Part shown: piece after piece, positions 16,693-25,567 of the stretch
Layout of the letters: every line of letters starts with the position of its first letter
Numbering within the stretch: position 1 is the stretch's first letter
Origin: Rhodoferax sp.
GTDB lineage: Bacteria; Pseudomonadota; Gammaproteobacteria; Burkholderiales; Burkholderiaceae_C
Length of the DNA stretch: 52,983 nt
NCBI RefSeq assembly: GCF_028715765.1
Contig: NZ_JAQURE010000023.1
Location: 1-52,983 of the forward strand
Direction: 5' to 3'
The notes under the pieces: model-generated
What the model was told of the DNA's origin: nothing
Seen by the model: the letters and a program-made list of their open reading frames with translations, nothing else
Database searches by the model: none
Position numbers and translations under genes: made by a program

Positions 16693-17445
16693 TTAATCCG
16701 CAGCAATGGGGGCTTGTGTGGGGGTGTCGCTGGGCACTTCAGTTACCTCTGCCGGATGCGCCCATTGCCACAGCAAGGTGGCTACGTCGTCAATGCCCTG
16801 GCGTTTGGTGGCTGAAAACAGACGTACTTCGCCCCCGCCAGCGTTGAGTTTCATGATGTGAAGGGCTTTGGTTTGCTCGGCGCGGGTCAGTTTGTCGGCC
16901 TTGGTCAAGATCACCAGAAACTTCAAGCCCTCCTCAACCCGCGGGCGCACCACCTCCAGCAGCACTTCGTCAAGCTCGGTCAGACCGTGACGGGGGTCGC
17001 ACATCAGCACAATGGCTTTGAGGTTTTCGCGCGTGACCAGGTAGTTGGCCATGACCTGCTGCCAGCGAATCTTGTCTTGTTTGGGGACAGCGGCGTAGCC
17101 ATAGCCAGGCAAATCGGCCAACACCGCGTCGGTGACACTTTGTTTGCCCAACGCAAACAAGTTGATGTGCTGGGTGCGGCCAGGTTTTTTAGAGGCAAAA
17201 GCCAGTTGCTTTTGCTGTGTCAGGGTGTTGATGCAGGTGGATTTACCTGCATTGGAGCGCCCTACAAAGGCGATTTCTGGCACATCGAGCGCGGGTAAAA
17301 ACTGCAGTTGCGGCGCAGTGGTTAGAAATTTGGCGGTGTGCAACCACCCCAGTGCCAGCGCTGGGGTCACGCTCACGCTGGTGTTGGCCCCCTGGTGTGA
17401 CAAATTTGCAGAGGTGGGCGGTGAGATTGAAATCATGGTGGGCAC
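16693..17445 (-). CDS. yihA: Ribosome biogenesis GTPase YihA/YsxC (EngB)
   Basis: A 250-residue TrmE-Era-EngA-type GTPase needed for 50S subunit assembly. The G1 motif is GRSNAGKST, then the switch region KKPGRTQHINLF, G3 DLPGYG and G4 TKAD. The N-terminal extension of about 50 residues before the G domain is longer than the E. coli type. Starts at 17445 or at the next ATG, 17436, are both possible. It converges on the acyltransferase pair and diverges from the cytochrome gene. Confidence 0.93.
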   Translation of the reverse strand: MPTMISISPPTSANLSHQGANTSVSVTPALALGWLHTAKFLTTAPQLQFLPALDVPEIAFVGRSNAGKSTCINTLTQQKQLAFASKKPGRTQHINLFALGKQSVTDAVLADLPGYGYAAVPKQDKIRWQQVMANYLVTRENLKAIVLMCDPRHGLTELDEVLLEVVRPRVEEGLKFLVILTKADKLTRAEQTKALHIMKLNAGGGEVRLFSATKRQGIDDVATLLWQWAHPAEVTEVPSDTPTQAPIAAD

Positions 17446-17513
17446 AGAGTTGAATGGCTACATTGTAGAATTGCAGGGTTTTCCCCCACACCCTTCAACT
17501 CAACTGCCTACTT

Positions 17514-18146
17514 ATGAAACTGATTGCCACATTCACCGTTGCTGCCGCCTTGGCCACCGCTGTTTTTTCAAGTTTTGCGAACGAAGCCGCAGCAGTTGCA
17601 GCACCTAAGGCCGATCTGGCCAAAGGCGAAGCCAGCTTTACCGCCATTTGTGCCGCCTGCCACGCACCAGATGGCAATTCCTTGATTCCCGAAAACCCCA
17701 AATTGGCGCAACAGCATCCTCAGTACATCGTCAAACAGTTGACCGAGTTCAAGGCTGGCAAACGCGAAAACGCTGTGATGAATGGCATGGCAGCGGCGTT
17801 GAGTGACGATGACATGAAAAACATTGCGTATTGGGTCACTACCAAAAAAGCCACACCCGGCGCGGCGCAAGACAAAGAGTTGGTGTTGTTGGGTGAAAAA
17901 ATTTACCGCGGTGGCATTGCCGACCGCCAAGTCCCGGCTTGTGCAGGTTGCCACAGCCCCAACGGTGCTGGCATTCCGGCGCAGTACCCCCGCTTGAGTG
18001 GCCAACACGCCACTTATGCCGCCGCACAATTGACCGCTTTCCGCGATGGCGTGCGTAAAAACAATGTGGTCATGACCGGTGTTGCCGCCAAGTTGAATGA
18101 CCGCGAAATCAAAGCCGTGTCAGACTACGTGGCCGGTTTGCACTGA
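17514..18146 (+). CDS. Di-haem c-type cytochrome (cytochrome c4-like)
   Basis: A 210-residue periplasmic protein with a signal peptide ending near residue 27 (ATAVFSSFANEAAA). It has two haem-binding motifs, CAACH (C46, C49, H50) and CAGCH (C143, C146, H147), one in each half. The second half repeats the first (AKGEASF... and LGEKIYRGG..., each followed by a C-x-x-C-H and a Met-containing C-terminal stretch). This internal duplication is the cytochrome c4 pattern. Such proteins carry electrons from bc1 or other donors to terminal oxidases. The divergent neighbour is yihA, as often seen in related genomes. Confidence 0.88.
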   Translation: MKLIATFTVAAALATAVFSSFANEAAAVAAPKADLAKGEASFTAICAACHAPDGNSLIPENPKLAQQHPQYIVKQLTEFKAGKRENAVMNGMAAALSDDDMKNIAYWVTTKKATPGAAQDKELVLLGEKIYRGGIADRQVPACAGCHSPNGAGIPAQYPRLSGQHATYAAAQLTAFRDGVRKNNVVMTGVAAKLNDREIKAVSDYVAGLH

Positions 18147-18194
18147 AAACTGTGGGTTGATCTTGTGCCCAAGTGACTGAGTTCACTGGGGTCT

Positions 18195-18233
18195 AAAAAA
18201 GGCAAGCTGCTCTGGGCAGCTTGCCTTTTTTTT
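18195..18233 (+). terminator. Strong Rho-independent terminator after the cytochrome gene
   Basis: A perfect 10-bp stem (GGCAAGCTGC / GCAGCTTGCC) with a 5-base loop is flanked by AAAAAA on the left and eight T on the right. It can therefore work in both directions, though the T run favours the plus strand. It lies about 50 bases after the cytochrome stop and isolates it from msrP. Confidence 0.93.
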
Positions 18234-18332
18234 CTGGGGTGGTGGCCAACAAGGGCTTTGGTGTGCCTGGCGCGTGAAAAACTGTAAGAAGTTTTATGCT
18301 TGCGCGACTGATCAGCATCAAGGAAAAACACC

Positions 18333-19331
18333 ATGCACACCTCATCTTCATCCACAGGTTTTGTTCACCCAATCTCCAGCGAAATCACACCGCTGGCAGC
18401 CTACCAATCACGCCGCGACCTGATGCGCATGCTGGCCACGGGCGCAGCTGGTGCGGCGCTGGCCTCTTGGGCTGGACGTGCGGCCTTGGCCCAAAGCTAT
18501 GTGCCACCCGCCAAGTTGCCTGCGTTAGGTCATGGCAAAAGCACGGTGCCAGGGGCGATGAGTCTGGAGAAGGTGACAGACTACAAACACGCCAGCAGCT
18601 ACAACAATTTTTACGAATTCGGTACCGACAAAGCCGACCCGGCGCGCACCGCGCACACCCTGAAAACCAGCCCGTGGTCGGTTGACATTGAAGGCTTGGT
18701 CAAGAAGCCTGGCCGGTACGCGCTGGAAGACTTGCTCAAACTCAGCCCGATGGAAGAGCGCATTTACCGCTTGCGTTGCGTCGAGGGTTGGTCGATGGTG
18801 ATCCCGTGGGTGGGGTACTCATTGGTTGAGCTGATCAAAAAAGTGGAGCCTTTGGGCAGTGCCAAATTTGTTGAATTCGTCACCCTGGCTGATGCCAAAA
18901 CCATGCCCGGTGTCGGGGCGCGGGTGTTGGACTGGCCCTACGTTGAAGGTTTGCGCCTGGACGAGGCCATGCACCCGCTCACGCTGCTGGCGTTTGGCAT
19001 GTATGGCGAGGTGTTGCCCAAGCAAAGCGGTGCGCCGCTGCGTTTGGTGGTGCCGTGGAAATATGGGTTCAAGAGTGGCAAGAGCCTGGTCAAAATCCGC
19101 TTCACTGACAAGCAACCCGCCACCGCCTGGAACAAAGCTGCAGCCAATGAATATGGCTTTTATTCCAATGTGAACCCAGACGTTGACCACCCCCGCTGGA
19201 GCCAGGCCACCGAGCGGCGCATTGGCGAAGACGGGTTGTTTGCCAAAAAGCGCAAAACCCTGCTGTTCAACGGCTACGAAGCGCAAGTGGGGCAGTTGTA
19301 TGCGGGCATGGATTTGAAAAAGAATTTTTAA
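18333..19331 (+). CDS. msrP: Protein-methionine-sulfoxide reductase catalytic subunit MsrP (YedY)
   Basis: A 332-residue molybdopterin enzyme that reduces methionine sulfoxide in periplasmic proteins. The Tat signal is visible as [12 protein letters not shown] followed by a hydrophobic stretch ending ALA, with cleavage around residue 55. The molybdenum-ligating Cys is in [11 protein letters not shown] (C149). [19 protein letters not shown] and [14 protein letters not shown] near the end are YedY signatures. The ATG at 18333 has an AAGGA site. msrQ follows 10 bases after the stop, forming the usual two-gene operon. Confidence 0.95.
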   Translation: MHTSSSSTGFVHPISSEITPLAAYQSRRDLMRMLATGAAGAALASWAGRAALAQSYVPPAKLPALGHGKSTVPGAMSLEKVTDYKHASSYNNFYEFGTDKADPARTAHTLKTSPWSVDIEGLVKKPGRYALEDLLKLSPMEERIYRLRCVEGWSMVIPWVGYSLVELIKKVEPLGSAKFVEFVTLADAKTMPGVGARVLDWPYVEGLRLDEAMHPLTLLAFGMYGEVLPKQSGAPLRLVVPWKYGFKSGKSLVKIRFTDKQPATAWNKAAANEYGFYSNVNPDVDHPRWSQATERRIGEDGLFAKKRKTLLFNGYEAQVGQLYAGMDLKKNF

Positions 19332-19341
19332 GGCGGCGGGC

Positions 19342-19977
19342 GTGACGGCAGGGTTTTCATTCAAGGCACTGTGCCTGCACCCGCTGGCCAAGCCAGTGCT
19401 GTTTGGTTTGGCGGTGTTGCCGTTGGGCTATTTGGTTTGGGGCGCTGTGTTTGATCAGTTGGGTGCCAACCCGGCGGAAGCGCTGGTGCGGGCCACGGGT
19501 GACTGGACGCTGCGCTTTTTGTGTCTGGTACTAGCCATCACACCGCTGCGGGTGCTGACTGGCCAGGCGGCGCTGGCCAGGTTCAGGCGCATGATGGGCT
19601 TGTTTGTGTATTTTTATGTGGTGTTGCACTTGCTCAGTTACAGCGGGTTTGACATGGGATTTGAGGTGGCTGACATGGCCAAAGACATCGCCAAACGGCC
19701 GTTTATCTTGGTCGGTTTTACCGCCTTTGTGCTGCTAAGCATGATGGCGTTGACCTCTTTCAACCGTGCCATCAAGTGGCTGGGTGCGGCCACTTGGAAG
19801 CGCGTGCACCAGGCGGTGTATGCGGTAGCCGGCTTGGCTGTGTTGCATTTTTTCTGGATGCGTGCTGGCAAAAACAATTTTGCCGAGGTGGCGGTTTACG
19901 CCGCCATATTGAGTGCATTGCTCGGTTGGCGGGTTTGGTTTTATATAAGAAAAATGCCTCTAGCGCTTATGAAATAA
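19342..19977 (+). CDS. msrQ: Haem-binding membrane subunit MsrQ (YedZ)
   Basis: A 211-residue membrane protein of the ferric-reductase-like family that passes electrons to MsrP. About six membrane helices are visible. LHLLSYSGFD and VLHFFWMRAGK contain the His residues expected to bind haem. The start is GTG at 19342, after AAGGCGGCGG. The last residues (KMPLALMK) and the stop codon are encoded by repeat copy D, so the natural C-terminus has been rewritten by the repeat. Confidence 0.93.
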   Translation: MTAGFSFKALCLHPLAKPVLFGLAVLPLGYLVWGAVFDQLGANPAEALVRATGDWTLRFLCLVLAITPLRVLTGQAALARFRRMMGLFVYFYVVLHLLSYSGFDMGFEVADMAKDIAKRPFILVGFTAFVLLSMMALTSFNRAIKWLGAATWKRVHQAVYAVAGLAVLHFFWMRAGKNNFAEVAVYAAILSALLGWRVWFYIRKMPLALMK

Positions 19978-19998
19978 GCGTAAGTAGCTATTATTTAA
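19948..19998 (-). repeat. Interspersed palindromic repeat, copy D (inverted; supplies msrQ stop)
   Basis: On the minus strand it reads AATAGCTACTTACGCTTATT, then TCATAAGCGCTAGAGGCATT, then TTT. The stem CGCTTAT / ATAAGCG is perfect with a 3-base loop. It covers the last codons of msrQ, the msrQ stop and the full gap to the lysA stop. Confidence 0.88.
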
Positions 19999-21278
19999 CT
20001 AGCATCTAGCAGGTGTTCCAGACGCATTTGATCGGTATAACTTTCGCGTTCGCGGATCACTTGCGCCCGCTTGCCGTCGATCAGCACCTCGGCAGCGCGG
20101 TTGCGGGTGTTGTAGTTGCTTGACATGCTCATGCAATAGGCACCCGCCGAGAGCACCGCCAGATGGTCGCCGGGTTGGGCATTCAAGGCGCGGTCGTGGC
20201 CAATCCAGTCGCCGCTTTCGCAGATGGGCCCTACCACCTCCCAACTTTGAGTGGGCTCAGGCCGCTGGCGCAGCGGCACGATCTGGTGGTAGGCCTGGTA
20301 CATGGCGGGGCGGGGCAGGTCGTTCATGGCAGCATCGACCACCATGAAGTTTTTTTGCTCGCCGGGTTTCAGGTACAGCACTTCGGTTAGGCACACGCCA
20401 GCGTTGCCCACCAGGGAGCGACCCGGCTCAATCATCAAATGGCGCTGGCCGAAGCCGCGCGCATCCAGCTTGGCCAGCAACTGAGCCCACAGTTGGTCGG
20501 CAGCGGGTGGGGTCTCACCATGGTAGTCAATGCCCAGGCCACCGCCCAGGTCGATGTGCGCAATGGGCACCCCCGCCGCTTCAATGGCTTGCACCAGGTC
20601 TAGCATTCTGTCCATGGCATCTAGGTAGGGCGAGGCTTGGGTGATTTGTGAACCAATGTGGCAGTCAATGCCCAGCACCTGCAGGCCGGGCAGGGCTGCA
20701 GCGCGCTGGTAGGTGTGCACCACGCGCTCGTGAGCAATGCCAAATTTGTTGCCTTTGAGACCGGTAGAAATGTAGGGGTGGGTTTGCGGATCGACATTGG
20801 GGTTGACGCGAATGCTCACTGGCGCGCGCAGCCCCATGTCAAGCGCCACCTGGTTGAGCACGTCAAGCTCGGCCTCGCTCTCGACATTGAAGCAGCCAAT
20901 GCCCGCTTGCAATGCCGCCCGCATTTCAGCCCGTGTTTTGCCCACGCCAGAAAAAATGATGCGCTCAGGCTGGCCACCGGCGGCCAGCACCCGCGTCATT
21001 TCCCCCAGCGAGACCACGTCAAAGCCGCATCCGGCTTGGGCAAAGACCTGAATCACGCCGAGCGATGAATTGGCTTTCATGGCATAGCAAATTTGCACTT
21101 GGCGCCCGGCAAAACCGCGCTGGTAGGCTGCCAGTGCGCTCAACATGCCGGCTTTGGAGTAGGCAAACAAGGGGGTGCCGTGCTGCTGCACCAGGTCGGC
21201 CAATGGCACATCTTCCATGCACAGTTCGGCGTTCTGGTAAGCAATGAAAGGTTGGCCGGGGAGGGTGGAATGGCTCAT
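19995..21278 (-). CDS. lysA: Diaminopimelate decarboxylase
   Basis: A 427-residue PLP enzyme of the alanine-racemase fold that makes lysine from meso-diaminopimelate. The PLP lysine lies in CYAMKANSSLGV, HIDLGGGLGI is the glycine-rich segment, and GPICESGDWIGHDR holds the conserved active-site Cys. It is transcribed after lptM, whose stop codon overlaps the lysA start by 4 bases (ATGA). Its stop falls at the border of repeat copy D. Confidence 0.96.
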   Translation of the reverse strand: MSHSTLPGQPFIAYQNAELCMEDVPLADLVQQHGTPLFAYSKAGMLSALAAYQRGFAGRQVQICYAMKANSSLGVIQVFAQAGCGFDVVSLGEMTRVLAAGGQPERIIFSGVGKTRAEMRAALQAGIGCFNVESEAELDVLNQVALDMGLRAPVSIRVNPNVDPQTHPYISTGLKGNKFGIAHERVVHTYQRAAALPGLQVLGIDCHIGSQITQASPYLDAMDRMLDLVQAIEAAGVPIAHIDLGGGLGIDYHGETPPAADQLWAQLLAKLDARGFGQRHLMIEPGRSLVGNAGVCLTEVLYLKPGEQKNFMVVDAAMNDLPRPAMYQAYHQIVPLRQRPEPTQSWEVVGPICESGDWIGHDRALNAQPGDHLAVLSAGAYCMSMSSNYNTRNRAAEVLIDGKRAQVIRERESYTDQMRLEHLLDAS

Positions 21279-21475
21279 TGATTTTGCGGGGCTGAGGCGG
21301 CGGGTGCTGCTGGGGGTGAAAGAAGGGTGGGGCGCAAACTCTCGGGCAAGGAGGCACGTGGTGCGCCTTGGGACGGCGGCAGGTACAGCGCGCCTTGTTG
21401 ACCACAGCCCCCTAACGCAACCGTGCAGACACCAAGGGCAACGGTGCGCACTAGAATTTGATGAAACAACTGCAT
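21275..21475 (-). CDS. lptM: LPS translocon maturation chaperone LptM (YifL-type lipoprotein)
   Basis: A 66-residue lipoprotein. The lipobox is ALGGC, and the mature N-terminus [11 protein letters not shown] matches the CGxKGPLYLP signature of LptM, which binds LptD and assists its oxidative maturation at the outer membrane. The rest is a Pro/Ala-rich tail. It is encoded directly upstream of lysA with a 4-base overlap, the classical lptM-lysA context. It diverges from cyaY, also a conserved arrangement. Confidence 0.9.
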   Translation of the reverse strand: MQLFHQILVRTVALGVCTVALGGCGQQGALYLPPSQGAPRASLPESLRPTLLSPPAAPAASAPQNQ

Positions 21476-21487
21476 GGTGAAATTGTA

Positions 21488-21817
21488 ATGACCGACTCAG
21501 AATTCATGGACTTGGCAGAGCGCGTGCTCAAAGGGGTAGAAACCAGCTGCGACCGCCTCAACGACACCACCGATGTCGACCTAGACAACCAGCGCACCGG
21601 CGGCATGATCACTTTGGTGTTTGCCAACCGCAGCCAAATTGTCATCAATTTGCAAAAACCCTTGCATGAGATTTGGCTGGCTGCGAAATGCGGTGGTTTT
21701 CACTATCAATATGATGGCAAGCAGTGGATGGATACCAAGGGTCAGGGTGAGTTTTTTGCATCGCTGTCACGCTACGCCAGCGAGCAAGCGGGCAACGCCC
21801 TCAGCTTTTCAATGTGA
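21488..21817 (+). CDS. cyaY: Iron-sulfur cluster assembly protein CyaY (bacterial frataxin)
   Basis: A 109-residue frataxin. Family features are the N-terminal acidic helix ([19 protein letters not shown]), then [17 protein letters not shown], then [18 protein letters not shown] and [13 protein letters not shown]. It binds iron and modulates IscS activity. I chose the ATG at 21488; an in-frame ATG at 21458 would run back into the lptM promoter region. It diverges from lptM-lysA and converges on the PBP1A gene with only a 10-base gap. Confidence 0.95.
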   Translation: MTDSEFMDLAERVLKGVETSCDRLNDTTDVDLDNQRTGGMITLVFANRSQIVINLQKPLHEIWLAAKCGGFHYQYDGKQWMDTKGQGEFFASLSRYASEQAGNALSFSM

Positions 21818-21827
21818 CGCTGCCCCT

Positions 21828-24221
21828 TTAGTTTTTGAACAAATCCAAAATTTTCTTTTTTTCATCCTCGGGTGGAAGGGGAATCACCTGCGGCGCGGCG
21901 CCTTCAGCGCTGTCGTTGAGCCCCAAGCTGGCCACGCCCGCACCCGCCGCATATTCGTTGTAAAACCATTCGCCACCTGAGTTCACCACACCTTCAGGCA
22001 CGGCGTATTCCATGACCGGCACGCCTTTGAGGGCTTCGCTCATGAAATCAATCCACACCGGCAAGCTCAAGCCACCGCCAGTTTCACGGTCACCGAGTTT
22101 TTTGGGGGTGTCGTAGCCAATCCAGGTGATGGCTGCCAGGCTGGGCTGAAAACCGGCAAACCAGGCATCCATCGAGTCGTTGGTGGTGCCGGTTTTGCCA
22201 TACAGGTCAGTGCGTTTGAGCGTGGCTTGGGCGCGGGCTGCAGTGCCAGAGCGGGTGACCTCTTGCAGCAAACTGTCCATTACAAACGCGTTGCGGGCAT
22301 CGATTGCGCGCAACGACTCATCAATGACGGGTACCGGGGTTTGCACCAGAATTTTGTTGTTTTGGTCTGTGATTTTGGCCACCAGCCAGGGGTTGACCCG
22401 GTAGCCGCCGTTGGCAAATACCGAATAAGCGGTGGCCATTTGCATGGGCGTGACAGAGCCTGCGCCCAAGGCCATGGTCAGGTAGGCCGGGTGTTTGTCT
22501 GCATCAAAGCCAAACCGCGTGGCCCAGTCTTGCGCGTTTTGGGCGCCTACGGTTTGCAAAATCCAGATGGAGATCATGTTTTTGGATTTGGCCAGACCGC
22601 GGCGCATGGTCATGGGACCCTCAAATTTGCCGTCGTAGTTCTTCGGCTCCCAGGCTTGGCCACCAGTGACACCGGCGCTGAAAAATAGCGGGGCGTCGTT
22701 GATCACGGTGGCCGGGGTCAAGCCGTGTTCAAGTCCGGCTGAGTAGATGAAAGGCTTGAAGCTTGAGCCTGGCTGGCGCCACGCTTGCGTGACATGATTG
22801 AACTTGTTTTTGGCAAAATCAAAACCACCCACCATGGCCTTGATGGCACCGTCGCGGGGGTCAAGGGCGACAAACGCACCTTCAACCTCAGGCAATTGGG
22901 TGATTTCCCAGGTTTGCTTGGGCGTCTGTACCACCCGGATGATTGCACCACGGCGAATTTTGATGTTGGCCGCCGCTTTGTCTGACAAGCCCGATTGCGC
23001 AGGTTTGAGCCCCTCGCCGGTGATCTCGATCAGTTCACCGTTGGCGCGCATGGCCTGAATTTTTTTCGGGTTGGCCTCTAGCACCACTGCCGCCAGCACA
23101 TCGCCGTTGTCAGGGTGGTCTTGCAGGGCTTCATCAATCACGTCTTCTACTTCGGCTTGTGTGCCTGGCAAGCTGATGAATTTTTCAGGCCCGCGGTAGA
23201 CCTGTCTGCGCTCATAGTTCATGATGCCGCGGCGCAGTGCGCTGTAAGCCACCGCCTGGTCTTTGGCGCGCAAGGTGGTGTAGACGTTCAGCCCGCGGGT
23301 GTAGGTGGCTTCGCCATATTGAGCAAACATCAGCTGGCGCACGGTTTCAGCCACATATTCGGCATGAACGCCGGTGTTGTCAGAGTTGGGTTTGACTTTG
23401 AGCACCTCGCGCTTGGCCGCATCGGCTTGGTCGACTGAGATGAAGTTGTTTTCAAGCATCCGCTCGATGATGTAGAGCTGGCGTGACTTGGCGCGCTTGG
23501 GGTTGTTGATGGGGTTGTAAGCCGAGGGTGCTTTGGGCAACCCGGCCAGCATGGCCGCTTCAGCCACCGTGATTTGGCTCAAGGGCTTGCCAAAATAAGC
23601 CTCCGAGGCCGCTGCAAAACCGTAAGCGCGGTTGCCCAGAAAAATCTGGTTCATGTAGATCTCTAAGATTTGGTCTTTGGTCAGGGAATGCTCCAGCTTG
23701 AAGGTCAGCAAAATTTCATAAATTTTGCGGGTGTAGGTTTTCTCAGACGACAAATACACATTGCGCGCCACTTGCATGGTGATGGTGGATGCGCCTTGGC
23801 TCTTGATGCGACCTAAATTCGCCAAGGCGGCACGCAGCAAGCCTTTGTAGTCCACGCCACCGTGCTCGTAAAAGCGGGCATCTTCAATGGCCAGCACAGC
23901 GTCTTTCATGACTTTGGGAATGTCTTGAACACGGGTAAAGCGGCGGCGCTCTTCGCCAAATTCGCCCAGCAACGTGCCTTCAGCCGAATACACCCGCAGT
24001 GGCAGCTTGGGGCGGTAATCAGACAGGTCTGACACATCGGGCAAGTTGGGGAACGCCATGGCCATGGCAATCCCCACCAACAGCAGCACAGACAGCACAC
24101 CGGCAGTGAACAACCCCATGAGCCAAAGAACCCCTCTCACAGCCCAATGAAGCGAAGGTTTGGCCTGACGGGCAGGGGTTTGGGGCGCTTCTTTGGAAGC
24201 AGTTGGCGTTTTGGCGGGCAT
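21828..24221 (-). CDS. mrcA: Penicillin-binding protein 1A (bifunctional transglycosylase/transpeptidase)
   Basis: A 797-residue class A PBP. After a short cytoplasmic tail and one membrane helix (VLSVLLLVGIAMAMAF, near residue 45) comes the GT51 domain, with the catalytic Glu in AIEDARFYEHGG and the GASTITMQVARN motif. The transpeptidase domain shows SSFK (in RQPGSSFKPFIY), SKN and KTGTT. It polymerises and cross-links peptidoglycan in the periplasm. A promoter with a perfect TATAAT lies just upstream. It is divergent from pilM, as in many proteobacteria. Confidence 0.96.
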   Translation of the reverse strand: MPAKTPTASKEAPQTPARQAKPSLHWAVRGVLWLMGLFTAGVLSVLLLVGIAMAMAFPNLPDVSDLSDYRPKLPLRVYSAEGTLLGEFGEERRRFTRVQDIPKVMKDAVLAIEDARFYEHGGVDYKGLLRAALANLGRIKSQGASTITMQVARNVYLSSEKTYTRKIYEILLTFKLEHSLTKDQILEIYMNQIFLGNRAYGFAAASEAYFGKPLSQITVAEAAMLAGLPKAPSAYNPINNPKRAKSRQLYIIERMLENNFISVDQADAAKREVLKVKPNSDNTGVHAEYVAETVRQLMFAQYGEATYTRGLNVYTTLRAKDQAVAYSALRRGIMNYERRQVYRGPEKFISLPGTQAEVEDVIDEALQDHPDNGDVLAAVVLEANPKKIQAMRANGELIEITGEGLKPAQSGLSDKAAANIKIRRGAIIRVVQTPKQTWEITQLPEVEGAFVALDPRDGAIKAMVGGFDFAKNKFNHVTQAWRQPGSSFKPFIYSAGLEHGLTPATVINDAPLFFSAGVTGGQAWEPKNYDGKFEGPMTMRRGLAKSKNMISIWILQTVGAQNAQDWATRFGFDADKHPAYLTMALGAGSVTPMQMATAYSVFANGGYRVNPWLVAKITDQNNKILVQTPVPVIDESLRAIDARNAFVMDSLLQEVTRSGTAARAQATLKRTDLYGKTGTTNDSMDAWFAGFQPSLAAITWIGYDTPKKLGDRETGGGLSLPVWIDFMSEALKGVPVMEYAVPEGVVNSGGEWFYNEYAAGAGVASLGLNDSAEGAAPQVIPLPPEDEKKKILDLFKN

Positions 24222-24247
24222 AAAAAACCTGAAGATGATTCGCCCGC

Positions 24248-24253
24248 ATTATA
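24248..24253 (-). promoter_or_regulatory. Candidate sigma-70 -10 box for mrcA
   Basis: On the minus strand a perfect TATAAT lies about 27 bases ahead of the mrcA ATG. The -35 region 17 bases further up (CCGACC) is poor. That stretch includes the palindrome ACCTG-A-CAGGT (24264-24274) and a repeated CAGGT, which may be a regulator site. Confidence 0.5.
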
Positions 24254-24382
24254 AAAATTGAAACCTGACAGGTCGGACAGGTTAGTATTCCCGCCTTGGA
24301 GCTATGCCACACCCGTGGCAATGAGCGGCTGAACTGGCATTTTGGGCGCGGGTGGCTTGTCAATATTTGGCAACGCTTGCGG

Positions 24383-24416
24383 TGACAATTTGGCACAAAT
24401 ATCTTTGCGTGACAAT
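24383..24416. repeat. Direct repeat TTGCG-(G)-TGACAAT upstream of pilM
   Basis: TGACAAT occurs at 24383-24389 and 24410-24416, each preceded by TTGCG (with one extra G in the first copy), about 27 bases apart. The second copy overlaps the candidate -35 box of pilM. Spacing of about two and a half helical turns could suit an activator or repressor, but this is only a pattern. Confidence 0.4.
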
Positions 24417-24433
24417 GTGCCTGCTGATAGTAT
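24405..24433 (+). promoter_or_regulatory. Candidate sigma-70 promoter for the pilMNOPQ operon
   Basis: TTGCGT (24405-24410) and TAGTAT (24428-24433) are separated by exactly 17 bases. The predicted transcription start would be about 45 bases before the pilM start codon. Confidence 0.5.
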
Positions 24434-24487
24434 TGAAGTAAATTCTTAAGTATTGGGCGGTTTGTCCATCAAGTTGAGGGGATCGTT

Positions 24488-25567
24488 TTGTTTTCACTGG
24501 GGTCGTTATTGAGCCGTCAACCGGCACCCATGCTTGGCTTGGACATCAGCTCGTCAAGCGTCAAGTTGGTGGAGCTTGAGCAAAACAAAGCTGGCAACTT
24601 GGTGCTGAAAGCCTGTGCCATCGTGCCGCTAGAGCGGGGGCTGATCACCGATGGCAACGTCGAAAAGTTTGACGAAGTGGCCGATGCCGTGCGTCGACTG
24701 GTGGCCAAAAGTGGCACCAAAACCAAAAATGTGGCCATGGCCTTGCCTCCCTCTGCAGTCATTACTAAAAAAATTGTTTTGCCCGGCGGAATGAGTGATC
24801 AAGAGCTTGAAATTCAAGTTGAATCCGAAGCCAACCAATACATTCCATTTCCTCTGGATGAGGTCAGTCTGGACTTTTGTGTGTTGGGCCCTGTGGCCAA
24901 TGCCTCGGGCGATGTAGAAGTGTTGATTGCCGCTTCCCGGCGTGAGAAGGTGCAAGACATTCAGGGCTTGGCCGAAGCAGCAGGCCTCAAGCCGGTGATC
25001 GTGGATGTGGAGTCTTACGCCAGCCGCATGGCCACGGCCCGGTTGATTGGCAACATGCCGAACCAAGGTGTGGATAGCATTGTGGCTTTGTTCGAAGTGG
25101 GTGCCATGACCACCAGCATGCAAGTGCTGCGCAACGACGAAGTTTTATACGACCGCGATCAAGCGTTTGGCGGGGCTCAGTTGACGCAAATGATTGTGCG
25201 TCAGTACGGGTTTTCTCAAGAAGAAGCTGAAAGCAAAAAGCGCAGTGGCGAGCTGCCTGAAGATTACGCAGACACAGTGCTCAAGCCCTTTTTGGACAGC
25301 TTGGTACAAGAAATTGCCCGCGCCTTGCAGTTTTTCTTTACCAGTACCACCCACAACAAAGTTGACAAAGTATTGCTAGCGGGCGGCTCTGCTGCCCTGC
25401 CGGGTTTGACTGAGGCGGTGACCAAGCAAACCAGCTTTGACTGCGCCGTGGCCAACCCATTCGAAGGCATGGAAATTGCCGACGGCGTGCGCCAAGCCAA
25501 GCTGTTGCGTGAAGCGCCTTCGTACCTGACATCTTGTGGTTTGGCCTTGCGGAGGTTTTTGCAGTGA
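24488..25567 (+). CDS. pilM: Type IV pilus assembly ATPase-like protein PilM
   Basis: A 359-residue actin-like cytoplasmic protein that binds the PilN N-terminus and forms the inner ring of the pilus alignment complex. PMLGLDISSSSVKLVELEQ is the phosphate-1 loop of the fold, and KVLLAGGSAALPGLTEAV the C-terminal nucleotide-binding segment. The start is TTG at 24488, supported by GAGGGG six bases before it and by the family's usual length; no ATG fits. pilN overlaps the stop codon, and five pil genes follow one another with no gaps of note. Confidence 0.95.
   Translation: MFSLGSLLSRQPAPMLGLDISSSSVKLVELEQNKAGNLVLKACAIVPLERGLITDGNVEKFDEVADAVRRLVAKSGTKTKNVAMALPPSAVITKKIVLPGGMSDQELEIQVESEANQYIPFPLDEVSLDFCVLGPVANASGDVEVLIAASRREKVQDIQGLAEAAGLKPVIVDVESYASRMATARLIGNMPNQGVDSIVALFEVGAMTTSMQVLRNDEVLYDRDQAFGGAQLTQMIVRQYGFSQEEAESKKRSGELPEDYADTVLKPFLDSLVQEIARALQFFFTSTTHNKVDKVLLAGGSAALPGLTEAVTKQTSFDCAVANPFEGMEIADGVRQAKLLREAPSYLTSCGLALRRFLQ

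Noticed and set aside
23083-23096. GGCCTCTAGCACC inside the PBP1A gene, similar to the repeat end
   Set aside because: Only the CCTCTAG core matches, in conserved coding sequence; no palindrome follows.
24391-24410. A TTGGCAC...TTTGCG stretch upstream of pilM that looks like a sigma-54 promoter
   Set aside because: GG and GC are separated by 13 bases instead of the invariant 10, so it cannot serve as a -24/-12 element.
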